Virus record (IMG/VR): IMGVR_UViG_3300034682_000221
Location: 1 to 38,968 of that record
Source: a virus
Strand: one strand, 5' to 3'
Length of the DNA stretch: 38,968 nucleotides
A model generated the notes under the pieces. It was not told the origin of the DNA and did not search any database. It worked only from the letters and a program-made list of their open reading frames with translations. Below, one piece after another: positions 22,641 to 30,037 of the stretch. Position 1 is the first letter of the stretch. The number at the start of each line of letters is the position of its first letter. The translations under genes and the position numbers were made by a program.

Positions 22641-23279
22641 TTATTTCTGTTCCAGGATGGACAGGACTTCTTTGCCGAATGCCCGAACCTCTTTGCCTGC
22701 CTCGCTGCTGGCGGTGGCCACGCGCTCGGTGACGCCAAGGCCCACATCCATCATCACCCCGAAGTCGGCCCGCCGGCTGAGCTTGCTTGTCATCATGGTC
22801 AGGTTATTCAGGCCGGATACCGCGTCAGTCAGGCGGCTGACATCGCGGCGGCTCGGGTGGGTTCTGGTCATCAGTACGTGGCCGATCAACGGGGTGGGCA
22901 GTTTGAAATCCTGCTCGATGCTGGCCAGGGTTTCGTTGAAGGCGACCAGGCCGCGCAGTTCGGTGATGTCATCGTTTGCCGGGCAGATGATGATGTCTGA
23001 ATAGGCGATGGCAAAGCGGGTCAGGTTACTGTCATAACCGCCGCAGTCGATCAGCAGGTCGAGATCCGATTCGATGAGTGCCGCCAGTTGCGGGCCGGTG
23101 ACATCGCCGTGAACATCCCACTTCATATCGTCAGGGCGCAGCCGGTTGAGTGTCGCCAGGCAGAGGTGGCGATCGAGGTCTACCAGCGTCTTGATGCCCA
23201 GCTCTCCGGCCAGCTGCAGGGCCGTTGTGGTCTTGCCGGTTCCGCCCTTGCTGTGCGCTACCGTGATGATCTTTCCCAT
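22641..23279 (-). CDS. parA: Partition ATPase, type Ib ParA
   Basis: This 212-residue ATPase moves plasmid copies over the nucleoid. It begins with the deviant Walker A motif KGGTGKTT (residues 10-17), including the signature lysine at residue 10, has a Walker A' aspartate in LVDLDRH (about residue 34) and a Walker B segment LDLLIDCGG (about residue 75). It lacks the N-terminal helix-turn-helix of P1-type ParA, so autoregulation must come from the small partner. A GGAGG ribosome site precedes ATG 23279. Together with the RepA replicon this is the clearest sign of a plasmid lifestyle. Confidence 0.95.
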   Translation of the reverse strand: MGKIITVAHSKGGTGKTTTALQLAGELGIKTLVDLDRHLCLATLNRLRPDDMKWDVHGDVTGPQLAALIESDLDLLIDCGGYDSNLTRFAIAYSDIIICPANDDITELRGLVAFNETLASIEQDFKLPTPLIGHVLMTRTHPSRRDVSRLTDAVSGLNNLTMMTSKLSRRADFGVMMDVGLGVTERVATASSEAGKEVRAFGKEVLSILEQK

Positions 23280-23308
23280 GTTTCCTCCAAGGTGATTTGT
23301 ATAAGTTA

Positions 23309-23325
23309 CATATCAATATTATATG
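23309..23325. promoter_or_regulatory. AT-rich palindromic site B (upstream of parA)
   Basis: CATATCAATATTATATG is in the promoter region of parA, 30 bases upstream of its start codon, within a 45-base AT-only stretch. It matches site A at 13 of 17 positions (reverse complement) and is a likely operator and part of the centromere. Confidence 0.55.
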
Positions 23326-23352
23326 TTTATTATATAAAAGCAAACGAACAGG

Positions 23353-23380
23353 CAAAAAAAGACCCCGCTCAATGGCGGGG
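23353..23380 (-). terminator. Terminator of the leftward repressor-side operon
   Basis: On the minus strand the stem CCCCGC/GCGGGG with a 6-base loop is followed by TC and seven T residues. It ends transcription of the two genes at 23426-24089 before the par promoter. Confidence 0.88.
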
Positions 23381-23425
23381 CTGTCTCTTCGGTCACGCTG
23401 CTTGCGTTCTTTTATGTCACGCCAG

Positions 23426-23794
23426 TCACGCCCAGATATTGCGGCCTGCGGTCTTGATCCTGACGATGACGGTGCCGGGGCGCCCGCTCTTGATGGGGCT
23501 GCGGTTTTTGAGTCCGTGGTCGTAGTCGGCGGCGGCGATGGCCAGCAACAGGCACAGGGTTCGGCTGGCCAGTACGCCGAGCTGAAACGCCCGGCTGATC
23601 ATGTGGGTCTGGGTCTTGGCGCCCAGCTTGGCGCGGATCCCCTTCTCGGCCATGTGCAGGCTGGCCTGGTCGAGGCCGCTCGCCTGCTGGATGTAACAGC
23701 TGGTTTCCCCCTCGCCATGCAACAGCAGGATGGCGAGTTCCGATTCGGTCAGGCCACATCCCGGTGTGGCGATGATCTCATTGCCGATGATCAT
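23426..23794 (-). CDS. Stand-alone LuxR/GerE-type helix-turn-helix protein
   Basis: The 122-residue product carries a LuxR-family C-terminal DNA-binding domain near its N-terminus: LTESELAILLLHGEGETSCY (about residues 14-33), then the recognition-helix region and a conserved IRAKLGAKTQTHMISRAFQLGVL end (about 54-76). There is no autoinducer or receiver domain; the C-terminal 45 residues are of unknown role. The start at 23794 is chosen for the AAGGA ribosome site and full domain. It overlaps the previous gene by 17 bases. Such free HTH proteins often act as activators or modulators of another regulator. Confidence 0.75.
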   Translation of the reverse strand: MIIGNEIIATPGCGLTESELAILLLHGEGETSCYIQQASGLDQASLHMAEKGIRAKLGAKTQTHMISRAFQLGVLASRTLCLLLAIAAADYDHGLKNRSPIKSGRPGTVIVRIKTAGRNIWA

Positions 23795-24089
23795 ATTGCT
23801 TGTCCTTGAGCAGGGCCTGGTGTGTCCGCAGGTGGTGACCAATGTCCATTTTGATTTCGTGCAGTTCGCCATTGCTGACGGCCAGGGTGTTGAGGGTGCG
23901 CTGGGTGGCCAGCACACAGGCATCGATCATGCGTTCCAGCTGCCGTGCGGCTTGCCCTTCAATCCCCTCGGCAATGGTGCTGGCTGCCAGCAGGGTCTGG
24001 TGCAGCAGCACGGTGTCGCTTTCGTGCTGTCGTGAGGCGGTGGTCAATGCCTCGAAAATTACCATGATATTGTTATCTTTGTTTTGCAT
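23778..24089 (-). CDS. Helical protein of unknown function next to the repressor
   Basis: This protein of about 103 residues is largely helical and probably coiled coil (EALTTASRQHESDTVLLHQT, then TLNTLAVSNGELHEIKMDIG). The start is uncertain: GTG 24110, ATG 24089 and ATG 24065 are possible and none has a strong ribosome site. It overlaps the LuxR-type HTH gene, so the two are probably translated together. It lies between that gene and the repressor, all leftward; function unknown. Confidence 0.6.
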   Translation of the reverse strand: MQNKDNNIMVIFEALTTASRQHESDTVLLHQTLLAASTIAEGIEGQAARQLERMIDACVLATQRTLNTLAVSNGELHEIKMDIGHHLRTHQALLKDKQYDHRQ

Positions 24090-24133
24090 ATTAGAGTCCG
24101 AAATTGTCACAAAAACAGATATCTGAAGGCGCG

Positions 24134-24157
24134 AAAAAACACACGGCTTATCGTGCG
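24134..24157 (-). terminator. Weak terminator after the repressor gene
   Basis: On the minus strand a short hairpin (CGCACG/CGTGTG) is followed by six T residues. It could separate repressor transcripts from the two genes downstream. Confidence 0.4.
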
Positions 24158-24163
24158 TTTCTT

Positions 24164-24784
24164 TTATTTGGTAATTCTAAAGAGGTATTTTCCCTTCACG
24201 TTGAGCAGGGCAAGCGCCTGGTCATCGAGACTCTCCAGGGTGCCGCTGGCGTCCTTTATATGCCATCCGCCCACGGCGCTCGGGACAACCCAGCGCGCCA
24301 GTGTCTCGCCGTTCGGATACTCGATGGCGTAGATCCCGCCCTGTGAGACGGTGTCCGCCTTTTCAAACACCGCGATGTCGCCACTGCCCAGGTTGGGCGC
24401 CATGGATTCATCGCTGATGCCCAGCTGGAGCACGTCATCGCTGTTCTTTATATGCGGCGCGATCTTGCTCAGCAGCCAGACCGGCGCCTCCTGGCGCGGC
24501 TCTGCCGGGGTCAGCCCCAGTAAATAGCTGGCGTCTACGCCGAATCGCGGCGCGAACACTTTGTTGATGGCAATCAGCCACCATGCCAGCACCTGCTGAC
24601 GCTGCCCGTTCTCATATGACAGATAGGTCGATTGCCCAATGCCGAGATCCTTGCTGGCCTGCAGGGCGCTGGCATACCTGCCTTTGCGCGCCTGTGCCAG
24701 AGCATGGCCCAGGATGGCTTTTTGTTCTTCGACCATTTCCTCGGTGATGTCACCGATCGTGCGGAGGCTTTGAGGTGTGTTCAT
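24164..24784 (-). CDS. CI-type phage repressor with degenerate S24 peptidase domain
   Basis: This 206-residue protein is the likely prophage repressor. The N-terminal half has a helix-turn-helix (ALQASKDLGIGQSTYLSYEN, about residues 40-59) and the C-terminal half a LexA/CI-like S24 domain: GISDESMAPNLGSGDIAVF places the nucleophile-type serine at residue 127. The usual catalytic lysine (VKR pattern) is replaced: the sequence is GETLARWV, with alanine 163 at the lysine position, and the hinge shows no Ala-Gly cleavage site. It is therefore unlikely to self-cleave and would need an antirepressor. It is transcribed divergently from the Cro-like gene, the classic immunity layout. Confidence 0.85.
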   Translation of the reverse strand: MNTPQSLRTIGDITEEMVEEQKAILGHALAQARKGRYASALQASKDLGIGQSTYLSYENGQRQQVLAWWLIAINKVFAPRFGVDASYLLGLTPAEPRQEAPVWLLSKIAPHIKNSDDVLQLGISDESMAPNLGSGDIAVFEKADTVSQGGIYAIEYPNGETLARWVVPSAVGGWHIKDASGTLESLDDQALALLNVKGKYLFRITK

Positions 24785-24875
24785 GTTTCGTTTGGCCCTT
24801 TTGATCTAGAAAAAAAGATAGCACAAAACGTGATATTTAACAGTGGTGATGATGTATTTATGTGCTGTTGGTGTT

Positions 24876-24901
24876 ACAGTTATCTGGTTAGCAGATACTG
24901 T
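24876..24901. promoter_or_regulatory. Operator-like inverted repeat upstream of the Cro-like gene
   Basis: ACAGTTATCTG and CAGATACTGT form an imperfect inverted repeat around a 5-base spacer, ending two bases before the AGGA ribosome site of the Cro-like gene. It lies in the CI-Cro intergenic region and is a plausible repressor operator. Confidence 0.55.
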
Positions 24902-24912
24902 CAGGATTGCAT

Positions 24913-25149
24913 ATGTGCGTATCAGATTTCTTTGCCGCCGAGATGCCGACCGCCACTCAGCAAGAGCGCGCTCAGGCCGTGGCCGACAAGGTCGGCGTCA
25001 AGGCTGGCACGGTGCAGAAGTATTTTCAGCTCGACCGCTACCCGACCCCCAAGACCCTGGATGTGTTTTGCCGCGCCTGGCCTGCGCTCGATGTGCATGC
25101 GTGGCGTAAGCAGTATTTGAAGGCCCGCCAGAAAAAGGGGGTGTCATGA
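24913..25149 (+). CDS. Cro-like regulator
   Basis: The 78-residue protein has a helix-turn-helix (AQAVADKVGVKAGTVQKYFQ, about residues 19-38). It is the first gene of the rightward early operon, divergent from the repressor, which together with its size argues for a Cro role. ATG 24913 follows an AGGA ribosome site by 6 bases; a TTG six bases upstream is less likely. The stop overlaps the next start as ATGA. Confidence 0.8.
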   Translation: MCVSDFFAAEMPTATQQERAQAVADKVGVKAGTVQKYFQLDRYPTPKTLDVFCRAWPALDVHAWRKQYLKARQKKGVS

Positions 25150-25559
25150 TTGTCGCGCTCGTTGGTGCCGTGCCTGATGAGGTCGAGGCGGTGATCGGTG
25201 TGGTGATGGATGAGCGCGCCAAGGTGCAGCGCTTCTCTGTCTCTCATCGTCCGCTGAATGCCCGTGCCTTTGCCCTGCGTTCCGCCCTGGAGCGCGATCG
25301 CTTCAATGCCGACTGGCTCACCATCGTTCCGGTGTCGCACCCCGAAGAGGTGGCCACTATCCGGGCCATCGGCGGCCGTGTCGCCCATCTCTATTCGATG
25401 TGCGCGCACCCCTCCATTTTGATCGACCCGGTTGATCTGATGGTTGCCGTTCCGGGTGGTCGCCGTGGCGCCCATGTGGTGCAGGCAGCCGATCTCTATT
25501 CCCAGCTGCGCTCCATCACCCTGGCGTCACGGGAGCGGCCAGCCAAAAAGCGGGCCTGA
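25146..25559 (+). CDS. Hypothetical early protein
   Basis: This 137-residue protein is translationally coupled (ATGA) to the Cro-like gene. It is compact and alpha/beta in pattern: it starts with a hydrophobic strand MIVALVGAVPDEVEAVIGVV, has a central ATIRAIGGRVAHLYSM segment and ends in a basic tail ERPAKKRA. The opening recalls nucleotide-binding folds, but no P-loop is present. I do not recognise the family. In lambda the equivalent position is held by cII, but no helix-turn-helix is seen here. Confidence 0.65.
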   Translation: MIVALVGAVPDEVEAVIGVVMDERAKVQRFSVSHRPLNARAFALRSALERDRFNADWLTIVPVSHPEEVATIRAIGGRVAHLYSMCAHPSILIDPVDLMVAVPGGRRGAHVVQAADLYSQLRSITLASRERPAKKRA

Positions 25560-25564
25560 GTGCC

Positions 25565-25828
25565 ATGACGTACAACATCGCCGCCCAGTCACAGGAGATC
25601 CAGCAGCAGTTCGAGCTGCAAAAGAAAGCCTCGCTCTGGGTCTATTGGGTCAACACCGGCAAGCCGGGATGGACGCGGGAGCGGGTTCGGGTCGAGCTGG
25701 CGCAGATTGCGGACGATGCAGAGCGCGAGGGTCTACGCGGCTGGCTTCGCCATTACGACAACATCGCCAATGGCGGCCAAGCCAGCCAGCAAACCCACAA
25801 ACAAGAAGGGATTTCGTCATGCAGCTAG
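25565..25828 (+). CDS. Hypothetical early protein
   Basis: The 87-residue product is helical, with a tryptophan-rich centre (KKASLWVYWVNTGKPGWTRE) and a charged helix VRVELAQIADDAEREGLR. The ribosome site is weak, so translation is probably coupled to the gene before. It overlaps the next gene by 10 bases. No family is recognised. Confidence 0.55.
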   Translation: MTYNIAAQSQEIQQQFELQKKASLWVYWVNTGKPGWTRERVRVELAQIADDAEREGLRGWLRHYDNIANGGQASQQTHKQEGISSCS

Positions 25829-26238
25829 ATGATGCCCTGGAGCGTTGGGCGCGATGGTGTCATCAGGGGCAAATCGTGCCAACCCAGACCAGCAGCCAGA
25901 CCGCCTTGCTGATGGAGATCCTGGCAACAGGTATCACAGGGCCAGGCAATAACGGAGGCGGCAAGGGGCCGATTCTTGATGGTATCGAGCCGCGCATCGA
26001 GGCGGCGCTGATGGCCATGGCTGCCTCGGGTGACGTTGGTCATCGCCGCGCCCTGGTGCTGCGCACCGAGTACCTGGTGCCGGTGCTGGAAAGCAGCCGT
26101 GCTCAGGAGGTCAGGGCGATCCGCCTCGGCTTGCCGCTGACCAAGTACCGAAAAGATTTGATGAATGCCCGTAGGGCGCTCGCCTCGGCCTTGGAGGGGC
26201 CGATCGGGCGCAGAACATCAACTAACCGCCAATCGTGA
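25819..26238 (+). CDS. Putative late antiterminator (Q-like)
   Basis: This 139-residue protein opens with QLDDALERWARWCHQGQ, the pattern that opens many Q-type antitermination proteins, and ends in a helix-turn-helix-like segment (REIRLGLPLTKYRKDL-type, residues about 100-125). Its place behind the repressor-Cro pair matches N15- and VP882-type phages, where Q follows Cro. It would allow polymerase to read through terminators in the late operon (35385, 3099, 5508, 17012). An AAGAAGGG ribosome site precedes ATG 25819. The family call is from pattern only; another early regulator is possible. Confidence 0.5.
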   Translation: MQLDDALERWARWCHQGQIVPTQTSSQTALLMEILATGITGPGNNGGGKGPILDGIEPRIEAALMAMAASGDVGHRRALVLRTEYLVPVLESSRAQEVRAIRLGLPLTKYRKDLMNARRALASALEGPIGRRTSTNRQS

Positions 26239-26248
26239 GAGGATTGAC

Positions 26249-26392
26249 ATGACCACTACATTTCGCCCCAGAACCTACAACAAAGACCTCGCCGCCCGCG
26301 CTGCGCTCAAACGCCGCCAGGAGAAGCGAGATCTGATAGAGCAGCGCGCCATGCTCCGGTCGCTTGGGCTGAGCCCCAAGGAGGTGCTATGA
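26249..26392 (+). CDS. Small basic hypothetical protein
   Basis: This 47-residue gene has a GAGAGGA ribosome site and overlaps the next start as ATGA. The product is strongly basic and helical (LAARAALKRRQEKRDLIEQR) and ends LGLSPKEVL. It may be an RNA- or DNA-binding adaptor; function unknown. Confidence 0.6.
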   Translation: MTTTFRPRTYNKDLAARAALKRRQEKRDLIEQRAMLRSLGLSPKEVL

Positions 26393-26817
26393 GCTCCCTT
26401 GAGGATCTTGCCAAGCGAAAGAAGCCAGGCAAGCAGCCAACCGAGGCGCAATTGCAGGCCAAGCGAGACAAGGCGGCCGAGCGCAAGCGCAACCAGCGGG
26501 CGCGTGAGAAGGCCCGCGAGCATGCCTTTGTGCCGGGCCAGCCCTGCTCCATCACCATCAAGCTCACGGCGGACGAGTCCGCCTATCTCGGCAAGGCGAT
26601 GAAGCTGCGCGCCCTCTGGTCAACCAGCAATTACGACATGCAGGAGTACCTCAGCACCCTGATCTTGCTGGACGGGCAGAAGCTCGACAAGCAAATAGCC
26701 GAGATCCCGCCCTGCAAAAACTGCGGCGCCGTCTTCCCCGATAACTGCAACCGGGCTTTTTATGGAGAGTCAGATTGCAACCTGAGTTCACTGGCAAAAG
26801 GACTGAAATTACTATGA
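26389..26817 (+). CDS. Hypothetical protein with basic N-terminus and cysteine cluster
   Basis: The 142-residue product begins with a highly basic helix (residues 10-45, with KRDKAAERKRNQRAREKARE), has a small central domain with an ITIKLTADESAYLGKAMKLR ribbon-helix-like stretch, and ends with cysteines in CKNCGAVFPDNCNR plus one more, which could bind zinc. The arrangement suggests a nucleic-acid-binding regulator. It overlaps its neighbours by four bases on each side. Confidence 0.6.
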   Translation: MSSLEDLAKRKKPGKQPTEAQLQAKRDKAAERKRNQRAREKAREHAFVPGQPCSITIKLTADESAYLGKAMKLRALWSTSNYDMQEYLSTLILLDGQKLDKQIAEIPPCKNCGAVFPDNCNRAFYGESDCNLSSLAKGLKLL

Positions 26818-27311
26818 GACTGAGCCATAAAAAGAAGCTGGCCCATAAGCGGTCGGGGGCGGCCAAGGGGTGGGCGTTTGTGTTGCTGGCCCGTAAATGG
26901 CGGCGTGATGGGGTCACCATCGCCATCAAGAGCCCTCATGTTCTCGATGGGGTCACTATCACCATCAAGAAGCCTTGCTCTGTTGTGGGGGAGGTTGCAT
27001 CAAACCACGATGAGGCAAGTCCCGCCGCGAGTGATGACTACATAGCGATGGGGTTCACCACTTCGGAACCCTGCGTGATCGTTGGCGAGGTCGCATCAAG
27101 CCCCGCATCAGCAGCGCCAGCTTCGGTTGATGATGCCAATGCTCCTTGTATTGATGCTGATGTGGCTGCCGCCATGCAGGAGGTTGCGCGTTCGGCAGCG
27201 CACACTGGCGGCCTGATGACCAAGCTGGTTGGCGCGGTGTCATCCACCTTCCGCCGTCTGCGCGAGGCTGGCGCAGCCCAGGCCGATATCATCCGGGGGC
27301 GTATCGGGTGA
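26814..27311 (+). CDS. Hypothetical protein with internal repeats
   Basis: This protein of 165 residues starts with a basic stretch (MRLSHKKKLAHKRSGAAKG) and then shows internal repetition: DGVTIAIKSP and DGVTITIKKP, and CSVVGEVASN and CVIVGEVASS. A C-terminal helix STFRRLREAGAAQADIIRG follows. ATG 26814 is preferred because it overlaps the previous stop as ATGA. The GTGA overlap with the integrase means both are translated together. The repeats suggest a young gene assembled by duplication; function unknown. Confidence 0.55.
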   Translation: MRLSHKKKLAHKRSGAAKGWAFVLLARKWRRDGVTIAIKSPHVLDGVTITIKKPCSVVGEVASNHDEASPAASDDYIAMGFTTSEPCVIVGEVASSPASAAPASVDDANAPCIDADVAAAMQEVARSAAHTGGLMTKLVGAVSSTFRRLREAGAAQADIIRGRIG

Positions 27312-28486
27312 TCCTGACCGCCTCCATCACAGATGCCGCCATCCGGCGGCACTCTGCCAATCCCGAGATCCACGAGCTGCGCGACCCGCGCCACCCCATC
27401 CGGTTTCGTTGGGCCAAGTGCCGCCAGCGCGGCTCCGTGCATCTGGTGCTGCATATCAGGGGCGAGGCCCGCTGGCGCAAAATCGCCCCATGGCCGTCCG
27501 TGCCTGCCGCGACCGTGGTCGCAGACCTGCCCCGCATGATCTCATCGCTGATCGCCGACCCCGCCGCCGCCGTGGCCATGAGCGAGCTGGTCACCTTTGC
27601 CGACCTGCTGCGCTGGCATGGTGATCGGGTGGCAAAATCCCGCACTTTGTCAAAGTCCCGCCGCGCCGCCGTGGCATCCCAGATCAAGCGCCAGCTGTTG
27701 CCGCTGTTCGGCGAGTTGTCCCTGCACTCATCGAGAGACGATCTCGATCGGGTGGTGCAGCAGTATCAGCAGCACTACGTGATCGATACCGTTCGCGCCG
27801 GATGGGGGGTGTTAAAGCAGGCCGCCAAGCAGGCGCGCAAGGTGGCGCTGTTGCATCACGACCCGCTGGCCGGTCTGGCATTCGGTGATCTGGTTACCCA
27901 CAAGCCGGTGCAGCGCCCGGGCCGCCTGCGCCCATCACAGGCCCAGTCGGTGCTGGCCGAGCTGTCCGGCCCGCTCACTGCTTCCACCATGCTCTGCCTG
28001 CTGGCCTTGCTGCATGGCACCCGCATCGGCGAGACCAGGCTGGCCGAGTGGCGCGAGTTCGATCTGGTGCCGGGTGGCTGCTGGTACCTGCCGCCCGCTC
28101 ACACCAAGTCCCGCCGCGAGCATGTGCTGCCGCTAACGCCAATGGCCCTGGAGCTGCTGCTGCGCTATCGCGCCAGCCAGCAGGCCGCCGGATATCGCGG
28201 GGTCTACCTGTTCCCCGCTGACACTCGCCCCGGCCCCATCGGTGCCCGCGATGCGACCCGCGCCGTGGCGGCCGTCTCGGGTGGCCGCTGGTGTGCCCAT
28301 GACCTGCGCAAGCTGGCCCGCACCCGCTTTACCGACCAGGGCACCGACCATCTGGTCGGCGAGGTGTTGATCAATCACGCCATGGGCAAGCTGGCGGGCA
28401 TCTATATCAACTCATCCATGCGCGACCAGATGCGTGAGGCACTGTCGCTCTATCACGACTGGCTGGCCGAGCAGGGCAAACAGTAA
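27308..28486 (+). CDS. int: Tyrosine integrase
   Basis: This 392-residue recombinase has an N-terminal arm-binding region, a core-binding domain (about residues 95-180) and the catalytic domain with all active-site residues visible: Arg239 (HGTRIGE), Lys267 (HTKSRRE), His331 and Arg334 (HDLRK), His357 (INHAMG) and the nucleophile Tyr366 (GIYINSS). It could integrate the phage DNA or resolve multimers. It starts with GTG overlapping the previous stop. Being last in the early operon, it is expressed together with the Cro-like gene. No attP was identified. Confidence 0.93.
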   Translation: MILTASITDAAIRRHSANPEIHELRDPRHPIRFRWAKCRQRGSVHLVLHIRGEARWRKIAPWPSVPAATVVADLPRMISSLIADPAAAVAMSELVTFADLLRWHGDRVAKSRTLSKSRRAAVASQIKRQLLPLFGELSLHSSRDDLDRVVQQYQQHYVIDTVRAGWGVLKQAAKQARKVALLHHDPLAGLAFGDLVTHKPVQRPGRLRPSQAQSVLAELSGPLTASTMLCLLALLHGTRIGETRLAEWREFDLVPGGCWYLPPAHTKSRREHVLPLTPMALELLLRYRASQQAAGYRGVYLFPADTRPGPIGARDATRAVAAVSGGRWCAHDLRKLARTRFTDQGTDHLVGEVLINHAMGKLAGIYINSSMRDQMREALSLYHDWLAEQGKQ

Positions 28487-28513
28487 ATATTTATATAGAT
28501 AATGTATGCTTTT

Positions 28514-28530
28514 CATATAAAAGTTATATA
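28514..28530. promoter_or_regulatory. AT-rich palindromic site C (behind the integrase)
   Basis: CATATAAAAGTTATATA matches the reverse complement of site A at 14 of 17 positions and lies in a 45-base AT-rich stretch that stands out from the GC-rich surroundings. It is 5.2 kb from the par genes. Confidence 0.5.
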
Positions 28531-28541
28531 TTATGATTGTG

Positions 28542-28560
28542 GTTAGGTATGTCACCTAAT
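28542..28560. promoter_or_regulatory. Inverted repeat upstream of the coiled-coil gene
   Basis: GGTTAGGT and ACCTAATC enclose a 5-base spacer; seven of eight pairs match. It lies between the integrase and the next gene and may be an operator. A GC hairpin (CCCCG/CGGGG) follows at about 28566-28581. Confidence 0.45.
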
Positions 28561-28607
28561 CAGTGCCCCGGTCATGCGGGGTCAGGTAATAACGAGAGAG
28601 TACGCAA

Positions 28608-29474
28608 ATGAACACGACTAATCGCACCGTCGGAACCATTGAAGAAGCCCTGATGCTGGCCCAGCCCAGTGAGCTGCTGGCCGCCTTTGTCCCGAGTTTT
28701 AACGACCTCACCGGCCAGCTGGATGAGGTATCCCAGGAGCGTGACGAGCTGTCTATTCAGACCGCCGCCCAGCAGACCCAGATCCTCGACCTGCAGGCCC
28801 GTATCGCCGACCTTGAGAAGGAGAACGCCGGTTGCCGCGAGGTGGCCCGTAAGGCTGAAAAAATAGGCAATGACTCTATCGCCCTGCAGACAGAGAAAGC
28901 CCGCCTGCAGGAGCAGCTTGCCCAGTTGCAGAAGGTGATCGCCTCCTATGGTGGCGTGAACGGCATCGACAAGCTCAAGGAGCAAAACAAGCGGCTTAAG
29001 AGTGGCAGTGCCGATAAGGATGCGCGCATCGGCCAGCTGGAGCGTGAAAACGGGCAGTACCGCCACGACCTCACGGCCACTCAGCGCCAGACGATCGAGG
29101 CTCACACCAAGATAGACGAGCTGCAGCGCCAGCTTGCCCACGACACCGGCAGCGGCCTTTATCACAACGGTGAGCATCACCTGATCATCTGGCCGCAAAA
29201 AACCAAGCTGCAGCGCGAAGATGGCAGCACCTTCGAGGGTCGCTCGCTGCTCTATATGCACCAGTCCGGCCGTGCCGCGCTGTTCTACTACAACGAGCAG
29301 GATGGCACCGTGCTGGCCCAGTCACCAAAAGGCGGACTGAAACCGAGTGCGGCCACCCAGGAGTTCGCCCATAACTGGCTGTTCAAGGTCAACAGCCTGC
29401 AGGATGGCGTTGTGCACGAGTCCGATATGGTGCCGGTGGATTTCAACGGCTATTCAAGCCAGCCAGCGGCGTGA
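28608..29474 (+). CDS. Coiled-coil protein of unknown function
   Basis: The 288-residue product has a long coiled coil from about residue 35 to 180 (heptads in IADLEKENAGCREVARKAEK and ARLQEQLAQLQKVIASYGG) followed by a globular C-terminal domain of about 100 residues rich in beta strands (LIIWPQKTKLQREDGSTF). The start has a GAGAG ribosome site. It begins the second rightward operon, behind the AT-rich site C and an inverted repeat. The shape resembles KfrA-like plasmid proteins, but it lacks their N-terminal DNA-binding domain, so that link is weak. Confidence 0.75.
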   Translation: MNTTNRTVGTIEEALMLAQPSELLAAFVPSFNDLTGQLDEVSQERDELSIQTAAQQTQILDLQARIADLEKENAGCREVARKAEKIGNDSIALQTEKARLQEQLAQLQKVIASYGGVNGIDKLKEQNKRLKSGSADKDARIGQLERENGQYRHDLTATQRQTIEAHTKIDELQRQLAHDTGSGLYHNGEHHLIIWPQKTKLQREDGSTFEGRSLLYMHQSGRAALFYYNEQDGTVLAQSPKGGLKPSAATQEFAHNWLFKVNSLQDGVVHESDMVPVDFNGYSSQPAA

Positions 29475-29486
29475 TGGGGGTGTGAG

Positions 29487-30023
29487 ATGAGTTCAACAAC
29501 TGGCGACAAAATCGAGCGTGACAACTACCCGACTCCGGTCGATGTGATCAACGCCATGCTGGCCAAGATGGGCTGGCGCCCCGGTGATACCTTCCTTGAA
29601 CCGTGCCGGGGTGATGAGAGCCGTATTTATGACCGGGTGCCGTTACCTGAATCACAAAAGGACTGGGCTGAGATCTCGATGGGCCGCGATTACCTGGCCC
29701 ACGACTTCGGCCGTAAGTTCGATGTGATCATCACCAACCCACCGTTCAGCCTGACCGAGGAGTTTCTGGAAAAGAGCCTGGCCGAGCTGAAACCAGATGG
29801 CACCTTGATTTACCTGCAGCGGGTCAACTTCCTTGGCTCCATCAAGCGGGTTCCGTTCTTTGCCCGGATTGGCTTTCCGAACAAGACGCCGGTCATCATC
29901 CCGCGCCCACGCTTTGCCAAGGGCGGCACCGACTCTTGCGAATACGCCTGGATGGTCTGGGATCGCGGCGGCCGCTTCAATGTGCCGAACGGCATCAGCC
30001 ACCTGCTCACCCGCGCCGGTTGA
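29487..30023 (+). CDS. Adenine-specific DNA methyltransferase, phage type
   Basis: This 178-residue enzyme has the N6-adenine methyltransferase motif IV NPPF at residues 84-87 and a motif I region written as FLEPCRGDES (residues 37-46) instead of the usual DPFxGxG form. The N-terminus (NYPTPVDVINAML) is shared with phage Dam-type enzymes. It probably protects phage DNA from host restriction or marks it. Length is close to other minimal phage methyltransferases; a separate target-recognition domain is absent. It belongs with the Lar-like gene that follows. Confidence 0.78.
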   Translation: MSSTTGDKIERDNYPTPVDVINAMLAKMGWRPGDTFLEPCRGDESRIYDRVPLPESQKDWAEISMGRDYLAHDFGRKFDVIITNPPFSLTEEFLEKSLAELKPDGTLIYLQRVNFLGSIKRVPFFARIGFPNKTPVIIPRPRFAKGGTDSCEYAWMVWDRGGRFNVPNGISHLLTRAG

Positions 30024-30037
30024 TAGAGGAAATCACG

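Noticed and set aside
23414-23429. 16-mer ATGTCACGCCAGTCAC, whose reverse complement occurs at 37698-37713
   Set aside because: One shared 16-mer in 39 kb on either strand is expected fairly often by chance; no further structure links the two places.
24865-24879. CTGT and ACAG half-sites resembling a LexA box in the CI-Cro region
   Set aside because: The spacer is seven bases, not the eight required.
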